Positions 50,070 to 59,418 of a DNA stretch of 64,000 nt are shown here, in pieces. The notes beneath the pieces are model-generated. The model was not told where the DNA came from. It made no database searches and saw only the letters and a list, made by a program, of their open reading frames with translations. The stretch spans positions 63,356,580 through 63,420,579 of the forward strand of contig NC_085138.1 of assembly GCF_035046485.1 (NCBI RefSeq), read 5' to 3'. A program made the translations under genes and the position numbers. Source of the DNA: Aedes albopictus (lineage: Eukaryota > Arthropoda > Insecta > Diptera > Culicidae). The first letter of the stretch is position 1. Every line of letters begins with the position of its first letter.

Positions 50070-53000
50070 CATTCATCAAGCCCGATCGATTGATACCCAC
50101 ATTGCATGGTATCATAGCACAAACCATCATTCCATGGCCGCCATCTTAGATTATGGTCCGTCATCTAGGATTTCAAATTGGCGTAAAATATCTATTTTTA
50201 ACATCTTATCGTCAAGCCTGATCAAAAGATACACATATTGCATGGCATCATAGTTCAAACCACCATTCCATGGCCGCAATCTTGGAGTATGGTTCGCTAT
50301 CTTGGAATTCAAAATGGCGTCAAATATCAATTTTTGACTTCTACACATCAAGCCCAATCGACCCATATTGCATGGTGATGGTATCAGCTCATGGCCGCCA
50401 TCTTGGATTTATAGTCCGCCATCATGTCAAATGTCGATTTTTGCCTTCTATGCATCCAGTCCAATCGATTGATATCCATATTGCATGATATCATAGCTCA
50501 TGGCTGCCATCTTGGATTATGGTTCGCCATCTTGAATTTTAAAATAGCGTCATATATCGATTTTTGATTTCTACTATCAAGCCCGATCGATGGATACCCA
50601 TACTGCATGGTAAAATAGCTCAAACCACCATTCCATGGCCGCCATATTGGATTATGGTCTGCCATCTTAGATTATAGTTCGCCATCTTGGATTTCAAAAT
50701 GGCGTCATATATCTATTTTTGAATTCTACTTGTCAAGCCGATCAATAAATCCCCGTATTGCATGGTATAATTGCTCAAACCACCATTCCATGGCCGCCAT
50801 ATTGGATTATGGTCCGCCATCTTGGATTTATAGTCCGCCATATTGGATTTCAAAATGGCGTCGGATATTGATTTTTGACTCATAAGCCCGATTGATAGAA
50901 ACCCATATTGCATGGTGTCATAGCTCAAACCACCATTCCATGGCCGCCATCTTGGATTATAGTCCGCCATCTTGGATTTTAAAATGGCGTCAAATATCTA
51001 TTTTTGACTTCTACTCATCAAGCCCGGTTGATAGATTGGGTATTGCATGGTATCATAGCTCAAACCACCATTCAATGGCCGCCATCTTGGATTATGGTCC
51101 GCCATATTGGATTTATAATCCGCCATATTGGATTTCAAAATGGCGTCGGATATTGATTTTTGACTTCTACTCATCAAGCCCGATCGATAGATACCCATAT
51201 TGCATGACATAATTGCTCAAACCACCATTCCATGGCTGCCGCCTTGGATTATGGTCCACCATATTGGATTTATAGTCCGCCATATTGGATTCCAAAATGG
51301 CGTCAAATATCTATTTCTGACTTCTACTCGTCAAGCCCGATCGATAGATACCCATATTGCATGGTATCATAGCTCAAACCACCATTCCATGGCCGTCATC
51401 TTGGATTATGGTCCGCCATCTTGGATTCCAAAATGGCGTCAAATATCTATTTTTGACTTCTACTCGTCAAGCCCGTTTGATAGATACCCATATTTTTATG
51501 GCACAAATTTCCCGAATGGAGGAGAACGTGCCTCTAGAGCCGACCTACTGATACCCATATTGCATGGTATCATAGCTCAAACCACCATTCCATGGCTGCC
51601 ATCTTGGATTATGGTCCGCCATCTTGGATTCAAGTATGGCGTCAAATATCTATTTTTGACTTCTACTCATCAAGCCCGATCGATAGATACCCATATTGCA
51701 TGGTATAATCGCTCAAACCACCATTCCATGGCCGCCATCTTGGATTATGGTCCGCCATTTTGGATTCCAAAATGGCGTCAAATATCTATTTTTGACTTCT
51801 ACCCATCAAGCCTGATCGATAGATACCCATATTGCATGGTATCATAGCTCAAACCACCATTCCATGGCCGCCATCTTGGATTGTGGTCCGCCATCTTGGA
51901 TTCCAAAATGGCGTCAAATATCTATTTTTGACTTCTACTCGTCAAGCCCGATCGATAGATACCCATATTGCATGATATCATAGCTCAAACCGCCATTCCA
52001 TGGCCGCCATCTTGGATTCAAAAATGGCGTCAAATATCTATTTTTGACTTCTACTCGTCAAGCCCGATCGATAGATACCCATATTGCATGGTATAATCGC
52101 TCAAACCACCATTCCATGGCCGCCATCTTGGATTATAGACCGCCATCTTGGATTCCAAAATGGCGTCAAATATCTTTTTTGACTTCTACTCATCAAGCCT
52201 GATCGATAGATACCCATATTGCATGGTATCATAGCTCAAACCACTATTCCATGGCCGCCATCTTGGATTATGGTCCGCCATCTTGGATTCCAAAATGGCG
52301 TCAAATGTATATTTTTGACTTCTACTCGTCAAGCCCGATCGATAGATACCCATATTGCATGGTATCATAGCTCAAACCGCCATTCCATGGCCGCCATCTT
52401 GGATAATGGTCTGCCATCTTAGATTGGCGAACTATCTTGGATTTCAAAATGGCGTCATATATCTATTTTTGAATTCTACTTGTCAAGCCGATCAATAAAT
52501 CCCCGTATTGCATGGTATAATAGCTCAAACCACCATTCCATGGCCGCCATATTGGATTATGGTCCGCCATCTTGGATTTATAGTCCGCCATATTGGATTT
52601 CAAAATGGCGTCGGATATTGATTTTTGACTTATTAGCCCGATTGATAGAAACCCATATTGCATGGTGTCATAGCTCAAACCACCATTCCATGGCCGCCGT
52701 CTTGGATTATGGTCCACCATATTGGATTTATAGTCCGCCATATTGGATTCCAAAATGGCATCAAATATCTAGTTTTGACTTCTACTCGTTAAGCCCGATC
52801 GATAGATACCCATATTGCATGATATCATAGCTCAAACCGCCATTCCATGGCCGCCATCTTGGATTATGGTCCGCCATCTTGGATTCAAAAATGGCGTCAA
52901 ATATCTATTTTTGACTTCTACTCGTCAAGCCTGATCGATAGATACCCATATTGCATGGTATAATCGCTCAAACCACCATTCCATGGCCGCCATCTTGGAT

Positions 53001-53800
53001 TATGGTCCGCCATCTTGGATTCCAAAATGGCGTCAAATATCTATTTTTGACTTCTACCCATCAAGCCTGATCGATAGATACCCATATTGCATGGTATCAT
53101 AGCTCAAACCACCATTCCATGGCCGCCATCTTGGATTATGGTCCGCCATCTTGGATTCCAAAATGGCGTCAAATATCTATTTTTGACTTCTACTCGTCAA
53201 GCCCGTTCGATAGATACCCATATTGCATGGTATCATAGCTCAAACCACCATTCCATGGCCGCCATCTTGGATTATGGTCCGCCATCTTGGATTCCAAAAT
53301 GGCGTCAAATGTCTATTTTTGACTTCTACTCATCAAGCCCGATCGAAAGATACCCATATTGCATGGTATCATAGCTCAAACCACCATTCCATGACCGCCA
53401 TCTTTGATTATGGTCCGCCACCTTTAATTCCAAAATGGCGTCAAATATCTATTTTTGACTTCTATTCGTCAAGCCCGATTGATATATACCCATATTACAT
53501 GGTATCATAGCTCAAACCACCATTTCATGGCCGCCATCTTGGATTATGGTCCGCCATCTTGGATTCCAAAATGGCGTCGAATATTGGTTTTTGACTTCTA
53601 CTCATCAAGCCCGATCGATAGATACCCATATTGCATGGTATCAAACCTCAAACCACCATTCCATGGCGGCCATCTTGAATTATAATCCGCCATCTTGGAT
53701 TATAGTCCGCCATCTTTGATTTCAAAATGGCGTCGGATATTGATTTTTGACTTCTACTCATCAAGCCCGATCAATAGATACCGATATTGCATAGTATCCG
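50070..53800. repeat. Satellite array, about 136-bp unit, dense in GCCAT motifs
   Basis: About 27 tandem units. Each holds AGCCCGATCGATAGATACCC, then ATATTGCATGGTATCATAGC, CCACCATTCCATGGCCGCC, ATCTTGGATTATGGTCCGCC, and ATCTTGGATTCCAAAATGGC. Unit spacing is 136 bp in the central part (for example between repeats starting near 51823 and 51959). Longer variants carry an extra TCCGCCATATTGGATTT. A variant block near 50.68-51.0 kb recurs at 52.43-52.75 kb. A 50-bp foreign stretch interrupts at about 51.49-51.54 kb. Overlapping open frames on both strands are repeat artefacts. Confidence 0.92.
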
Positions 53801-54855
53801 TAACAGATTTACCGTTAAATAGCATGCCTTCTGACGTTTTGGCCGCCCTCTTGGAATCCGAGCCGCCATCTTGAATTCCAATACCCTTATAACCACCTCC
53901 TTAATTTAACAACTGTGTATACCAAATTTGGTTGAAATTGGTTGAGGCATTCCAGAGTTATGCTGGAACATACATACATACATACAAACAAATAAACATA
54001 CAAACATACAAATTAACATACAAACATACATACATTGACTTTTATATATATAGATATGTTGCCCAGCCGGGATAATTTATGTAAATACAGAAAAAATATT
54101 GCTCAATTTATGATTTCACGTACAGCTTAAGATCAAATTAAACCGTACAACACGTTTCCGTCATTTTATTTTGTCAGAAAAATTATATGTCTTAAACTCT
54201 TCTGTGTTGAAAAAACCTTATTTGTACCCAATTCCACCGAGTAAATTAAATGCATTTAACTTCCAAATTATGCATAGTTTGTGTGGCGCACTAAGTTTTT
54301 GTCATTATCACAGTCACATTCACCACACATTTTCCGTGGCATGTCTCCTGACACGTATTAAATAGGAAAACAAATCTGAATTCCATATCTGCATCTTTCC
54401 AATTGATGGCTGGATAAAAAACCAAGCATAATTTATTCTGACGATCGAACATTGAGAGTGAAAAATAATCAAAACAATTATTTGACAAGTCAGAAGATGG
54501 TTTTATTTAGAAGATTGATAAAACTATGATACAACTCGAAATCCTAAGCCGGTTTGCATACGAAGTCCTGTAGACCCTAATAAGACTGGGCCAACTAGCC
54601 AGTACGTGGGCTTATTGAGGCATACAAGAACTCGAGAGCATTTTCAAGTCGGCATAAATGGTTTTATGTTTAGGATTTTTGATTCGCTAAAAAACTTTGA
54701 TAAAATTAAAATTGTTACTTGGGTGGGTAACGAAGAACGCCATCGTTCATCCGATGAGCTCTGCGGACTCCGTCAAAATGGTGAAATTCCTAGAACATTC
54801 CTGTACATTTCGGTAGGGAGCTGATACTGCACACTGATCTGCATACTTAGCAGGA
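53801..54855. other. Right flank of the satellite element
   Basis: Two more TCTTGGAAT/GCCGCCATC remnants occur to about 53.88 kb. A segment follows with ACCAAATTTGGTTGAAATTGG, a CATA/CAAA microsatellite (53.97-54.04 kb) and TTTTATATATATAGATATG, the usual 3' layout of a widespread arthropod repeat. From 54.06 to 54.85 kb the DNA is AT-rich with no supported gene. Confidence 0.5.
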
Positions 54856-55285
54856 GTTGAACACACCCGACGATCCGAAAGAGGCGCAGGACGTATTACT
54901 CTCTGCGATTCGACACATCCACGAGTTCATCATTCAACGCATAAAGAACAATCACGAGAAGACTAAGGGGCGATTTCTTCACCCTGGCTTAAGCGTTAAG
55001 CCAGGTTTAACTGTATGGGTAAGCCTGGCTTACCGGTTAAGCCGAGGTGAAGAAATCGGCCCTAAGCAGCGATAAAACATGCGGACACGCGACAGCGTTT
55101 TCAAGGTTGGCGATCTTGTCTGGCGAAGAACCTTCACACAGTCTGCCAAGGTGGATCACATCAACCGCAAACTCGACTCCAAATTCGCTCCGGCTCCTAG
55201 AGAGCAATATCTACATGCTGGAAGACGTGAAGGATGGCAAGAGAGGACAGTACCATGCCAAGGACATAAAGCCAGACTAACGAAG
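54856..55285 (+). mobile_element. gypsy remnant: integrase C-terminal part
   Basis: The end of the gypsy pol reads IIQRIKNNHEKTKG, then after the MITE at 54967-55062, VFKVGDLVWRRTFTQSAK and (shifted frame) EDVKDGKRGQYHAKDIKPD. The FQVGDLVW and KDGR-GQYH segments are typical of gypsy integrase tails. It shows the original element spanned from about 41.8 to 55.3 kb after nested growth. Confidence 0.75.
54967..55062. mobile_element. 96-bp MITE, PIF/Harbinger-like, TAA duplication
   Basis: Termini GGGGCGATTTCTTCACC and GGGCCGATTTCTTCACC (inverted) are flanked by TAA at 54964-54966 and 55063-55065. The inside has nested CTGGCTTAAG/CTTAAGCCAG-like palindromes. A 3-bp TAA duplication with GGGCC ends fits PIF/Harbinger. 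It interrupts the gypsy integrase tail. Confidence 0.75.
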
Positions 55286-55773
55286 TTAATACCACAAGCT
55301 ATGTAAGCAGCAACAGCTGTCAACTACGAATTATCTTCGGAGAATCACCAAAATACGCGAAGCGGTCAAGATTCCATGGTGCAGAGCGAGAAACCAGACA
55401 ACGCCCAAGTGTAGCAGAAGGAACGCAGTGAAGAAGAAACACAACGCCCAGTCGAGCTCCACAACCACGTCGAGCGTCCACGGTCAGGTGAGGTGTAATG
55501 AGCAACAACTTTTTATAAACTACATCTCCACCTTGGCCATTATACAGCTTTGTTGCAAATTCGTTTGTCGACTACGAACTTCGTAAGAAGTAAAAATACG
55601 CTTTGCGGTCAAGACAACGGTTCATCAGCAGCGAGAATTATTGCGGTACACCAACACCGCGTACCGCGCGCCGTTCACGATCGTGAGAAATCGTACCCTG
55701 CGTCTTTGGAAACGACGAGCAGGGAGCTCTGCAGTACACCAGCTTGCTTCCGGATAGGAGGAGTATATAATAA
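55286..55773. other. Probable gypsy 3' region
   Basis: Sequence between the gypsy pol end and the next LTR. Two related stretches (about 55.32-55.38 and 55.56-55.62 kb) share TACGAA, TACGC and GCGGTCAAGA phrases and could be 3' non-coding or LTR remnants. No gene. Confidence 0.4.
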
Positions 55774-55965
55774 TGTGGACATTTTACGGAAATGGCCGGA
55801 ATAAAACGGACCGAGTTGGACAAATTACTTCGAATGGATGTATTTCTGTACACTGACTTGTGTTCTTACAATGATGTAGTCACTGGAGAGTAAGCTGCCG
55901 ACGGCCAGTCAGTCGTAAATAGAGCTGGGGGTTCTGATAACCCGAGCAAAAATATGTCTGCTACA
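55774..55965 (-). repeat. 3' LTR of the gag-only element
   Basis: 192 bp, begins TGTGGACATT and ends GTCTGCTACA on the plus strand. Reading both copies side by side shows no difference from the LTR at 57334-57525. Confidence 0.92.
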
Positions 55966-56012
55966 GTTCGGCTATCCTGCTACTATCGCCCTCGATAGTC
56001 CGATAAGGCATT

Positions 56013-57296
56013 CTAATTACTGCTCGATGACGGGAATCCGGGATCAGCTTCCTGCGCCAACTTTGCTTCGATTACAGCGTCTTCTCGTCGATCCTCGTTC
56101 TGCAAATATCGTATTTGACTTGACTCGCTTGTTGGTTCCGGTGCTATTCCTGTGGCGTTGGAACATTCTTTCTCCGGATGTCCGACCCTTCCACATATAG
56201 TGCATCGCGGCTTCTTCTGCGGCAATGGACATTTGGCTGACAGATGACCCTTCTCGTTACAGTTGAAACAGCGTCTAACTGGTGGTTGCTTTTCGTCATC
56301 TTCAGCGACAGAATACTCATTCCGTTCGTTGTTCTGCGACACCTGATGTTTCACTGCATCATTCTGGACGTATGGTTTCGTATTCACAACAGCTCTCATC
56401 CGAAGGTAACGTTGGAGACAACAAATAAGCTCCTTGACTTGGTGCAAATCCTTCGACATGAGATACTCCTGGATCTTGTCATTGTTCACGTTCCTTACAA
56501 TGTAGGCGATAACAGCTTCTTCGGACAAACGACCCTCTTTCGCAATCCTTTGCATTTCGTAAACATAGCATTCCTCGTCTTCATCCTCGTCACGGAATCG
56601 CTTTGCTAGTTTGAAGTGCACGTCAGCTTCGTTCATGCGGCTTGAAAACGCTTCACAGATAGATGTCTTAAAACTCTCCCAATCCAACGTGGTCTCGTCC
56701 TGTGCTTCGAACCATTTTCTCGCTGTGCCGGTCAATCTCGAGTGCGCGTAGTGTAATCGAGCTCGCGGTGATAATCCATAAACAACGGCATATCCTTCGA
56801 TCTTGTTTATCCAGCGGCTGCATCCTCCTTCTTTGCCGTTGAAGCACGGAATAAAACGTTCAACTTCTACCGGATGAAGAAAAGCTTCACGAGCGGAGTG
56901 ACGCAAATGTGCGCTGTTGCGGTCGCAGGATTCAGATACGGTGGATCCTCGAGAGCACACACTAACGGTTGCTTCACTTTCCTCGTCAAATTCTCCCTCC
57001 TGAAGGTCGTATACATTCACGTTAGAAAATCTCCTTTGAAATGACGGCGACAACGAATCCTGTTCAGGCACAAATTCGGTGAACACGATTCTCGACGTAG
57101 ACAAATGTTGCCGACTTTCTTCCTGTTTGGGAATGACGGTGCCTTTTCTCGACGATGACGACATGTTTGCGGAGTCCCAAGATGGCGACTGAATACGTTC
57201 CGCCTCGTCGAACCGACGTTTTCTCAAAAACGCTACTTTTAGCGAAAATCGATAAATTCGGATCGATAACACTAAACTCCGATCTTCCGCGTACAC
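56013..57296 (-). CDS. Ty3/gypsy-type gag protein of the gag-only element
   Basis: 427 codons from the ATG at 57296; a second ATG at 57164 (MSSSSRKG) may be the real start. The middle carries a retrotransposon gag capsid-like region (RLHYAHSRLTGTARKWF, WESFKTSICEAFSSR, DEECYVYEMQRIAKEGRLSEE). Two CCHC knuckles follow near the C-terminus: CFNCNEKGHLSAKC and CTICGRVGHPEKEC. The protein would form particles and bind RNA. The frame has no stops, in keeping with recent mobility. There is no pol frame after the stop at 56013; only 47 bp separate it from the 3' LTR. Confidence 0.88.
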   Translation of the reverse strand: MYAEDRSLVLSIRIYRFSLKVAFLRKRRFDEAERIQSPSWDSANMSSSSRKGTVIPKQEESRQHLSTSRIVFTEFVPEQDSLSPSFQRRFSNVNVYDLQEGEFDEESEATVSVCSRGSTVSESCDRNSAHLRHSAREAFLHPVEVERFIPCFNGKEGGCSRWINKIEGYAVVYGLSPRARLHYAHSRLTGTARKWFEAQDETTLDWESFKTSICEAFSSRMNEADVHFKLAKRFRDEDEDEECYVYEMQRIAKEGRLSEEAVIAYIVRNVNNDKIQEYLMSKDLHQVKELICCLQRYLRMRAVVNTKPYVQNDAVKHQVSQNNERNEYSVAEDDEKQPPVRRCFNCNEKGHLSAKCPLPQKKPRCTICGRVGHPEKECSNATGIAPEPTSESSQIRYLQNEDRREDAVIEAKLAQEADPGFPSSSSN

Positions 57297-57333
57297 AATT
57301 TAGGCATTTTCCGGTCTAATCCCACTTCTGAAC

Positions 57334-57525
57334 TGTGGACATTTTACGGAAATGGCCGGAATAAAACGGACCGAGTTGGACAAATTACTTCGAATGGATG
57401 TATTTCTGTACACTGACTTGTGTTCTTACAATGATGTAGTCACTGGAGAGTAAGCTGCCGACGGCCAGTCAGTCGTAAATAGAGCTGGGGGTTCTGATAA
57501 CCCGAGCAAAAATATGTCTGCTACA
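57334..57525 (-). repeat. 5' LTR of the gag-only element
   Basis: 192 bp, identical to the copy at 55774-55965. On the minus strand the leader after this LTR begins GTTCAGAAGTGGGATTAG, the expected place of a tRNA primer site; I could not assign the tRNA. The plus-strand edge is 37 bp from the Exo84 exon. Confidence 0.92.
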
Positions 57526-57562
57526 ATAATAATAATAGTTACAACACTGTATTTCTTTTCAG

Positions 57563-59252
57563 GGCAATCTTGACGATAAGGTTTTTATCCATGAGGGCGG
57601 TTTGATCGAATTGGACCCCAACGATTATCGTCCCATCTGTCGGATCCATCTATTTCTCTTCAACGAGATACTTGTTCTGGCCAAAGTCAAGCATGATAAG
57701 TAAGATCCTCTATTTCTTCGTCTTTTGTGGTATGTTTTTCATTTCCCTATCCATCCGCAGAAAACTGGAATTCCTCACGGAGTACGACACCAAAAAGATC
57801 GCCGTCATCAATATCAAGGACCTGGACGGGGTTAACAAGAATGCTATCAACGTGTTCACCAGCGACGGGGCGCGCATCTTCCAGTGCGTCAACTCGGCTT
57901 CCAAGCTGGAGTGGATCGACAAGTTCGAGGTGGCGATCAAGTTCAACCAGCTGAAGCACAAGAAGGGCCCCGCCCCGCAACCGCCGACGACGTTGAACTT
58001 GAAGAACCGCCAGCAGAAGTCGGTGGACAGCGAGATCATGATGACGCTGAGTCCGACGGCTTCCGAGGTGGCCGCTGCCGTGGTGGAGAATCTGGCTCCG
58101 GATTGGTTGGCCTCGGCGCCGGAGGAAATTCAGGCGGAAATTGCCCAGAGGCATTTTGAGGATTGTTTGGCGTTGGTGCAGAAGTGCGAGGAATATCTGG
58201 TGAAGGACAGTAGTTTTCGCGGGGCGGCGGAAATCAGAGAGAAGATCAAGGGTTTGAAGAGCACGTTGTCGTCGGTTTTGATGCAGGAGTTGTCCAATTC
58301 GCAGAGTCGGAGCTTGCAGGCTGCTTTGCGATCCAGTAGGAGGCCTTTGAAGTTGCTGGTCGAGATGGAGAAGGCCCGAGAAGCTTGTGGGATACTGTTG
58401 AGAGTTTGTAGCAGTGCTATAAGAACTTCACAGAGACAGGCACGTCGGAACAATCTGGCGGTTTCGGAACTATTCTTCTGCGATGTGGCGCAAGTGGCCA
58501 GCGAGTTCTTGAGGGCTTTTAGCAGCAAGGTTTCTTGTACCAGTGCGTTGATCGTTTGGTGCAACATGGAGTTGCAGTATTTTGCTTCACAGTTGATCAA
58601 ACACTACCTGACCAAGGATACTCAACTGGAGATGGTGGCCAGAGTGGTGGAAGGCGTTCGAAATCCGTGCTCTAAGCTAACGGATATTGGACTGGATTTG
58701 TCCTACCACATGGAGGGTTTGCTGCGAAATACTCTGGAACAGCTCCTGGAGGAAGCGAAATTTCGGTTGGTGGATTCCATCGGACGAACCGAAGACGTTT
58801 GGCAGCCGTACAACCTGCAGACGAAGACCAATTTGAGAAGCGTCCTGAAGGAATTCGACGCCCTAGGTTTGGACATGAAACCTCTCGTTACGGGCGATAC
58901 TTGGATCAATCTTACGCAAACGTCGGTGAACTTCTGCAGACATTTCCTGACCACCACGGAAAGCTGTGCCTATCTAGCGAAGTACGACTCCCTAAAACAG
59001 GACGCGGAGCAGCTTCTGAAAGAACTTTTCCTGGCACAGCACGCCGTCAAGCCTCATCCGTCGATGAGCGTGGATCTGAACTTCATTGCGAAGAACAAGA
59101 TCTACATGGGCGATGTGCTGCTTCCGATTGCTATCGCTCGCTTCGAGAAAATCTCCGATAAGAAACCGGAACTGTTGATGGAACTTCAGCTGCAACTGCG
59201 TGGTCCTCCGAAACCGAAACCCCGGAGCGTTTATCAGACGGATGTTCTCTAA
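57563..59252 (+). CDS. Exo84: Exocyst subunit Exo84 (EXOC8), PH domain and C-terminal exons
   Basis: Exons 57563-57699 and 57761-59252 supply residues 137-678. The acceptor is TTTCTTTTCAG at 57562, and the small intron 57700-57760 is GT-AG; the join restores KHDKKLEFL. The PH domain covers about 140-250 (FIHEGGLIELDPNDYRP, FNEILVLAKVKHDK, VNSASKLEWIDKFEVAI). It is the likely binding site for phosphoinositides or Ral GTPase, by family knowledge. Then follow the helical cullin-repeat-like domain (APDWLASAPEEIQAEIAQRHF onward) and a proline-rich tail ending VYQTDVL. The stop is at 59250-59252. The ATG at 57672 is inside the PH exon and is not the gene start. Confidence 0.95.
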
Positions 59253-59291
59253 ATTTCCTTACAGCAAACCGAGAGATGATCTTGCAACGTA

Positions 59292-59332
59292 TTTATTCCA
59301 TTCGAAGTTTAACATTAGATTAAAATAATAAA
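59292..59332. terminator. Overlapping poly(A) signals of Exo84 and the SRFBP1-like gene
   Basis: Exo84 has AATAAA at 59327-59332 on the plus strand, 75 bp after its stop. The convergent gene has AATAAA on the minus strand at 59292-59297, 122 bp after its own stop at 59419. Each signal lies inside the other's 3' UTR, so the two transcripts should overlap by at least tens of bases. Confidence 0.7.
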
Positions 59333-59418
59333 GTTATTTTTAGAAGATGAATGATGCACTTTCTTTTTTGACTTTTTAAGCAATCAAAATGCACTTACCT
59401 TATCTACATTCCAGACCC

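Larger units (their letters stand above)
55774..57525 (-). mobile_element. Intact gag-only LTR retrotransposon (1752 bp)
   Basis: Two identical 192-bp LTRs (55774-55965 and 57334-57525; TGTGG...CTACA) flank a 1.37 kb interior with a single uninterrupted gag frame on the minus strand. A 4-bp ATAA matches at both borders (55770-55773 and 57526-57529), but the site is low-complexity. Identical LTRs mean a very recent insertion. No protease, RT or integrase is present, so it must rely on enzymes from other elements. It lies antisense to Exo84, with its right LTR ending 37 bp before the exon at 57563. Confidence 0.9.

Noticed and set aside
51200..51847. 215-codon and similar frames in the satellite
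   Set aside because: Satellite units are about 136 bp and lack stops in some phases; both strands give equivalent repetitive peptides.
50070..53800. Possible CRISPR array
   Set aside because: Units are about 136 bp, the whole unit repeats rather than a short repeat with unique spacers, and the context is a eukaryotic intron.
41017..57562. A missing coding exon of Exo84 inside the large intron
   Set aside because: The flanking exons are both phase 0, the joined sequence GYKGNLDDK reads naturally, and total length (678) suits the family; nothing in the intron looks like host coding sequence.
57747..58159. Alternative-frame ORFs over the Exo84 PH exon
   Set aside because: Arg/Ser- or Leu/Arg-rich frames that overlap a strongly conserved coding frame.
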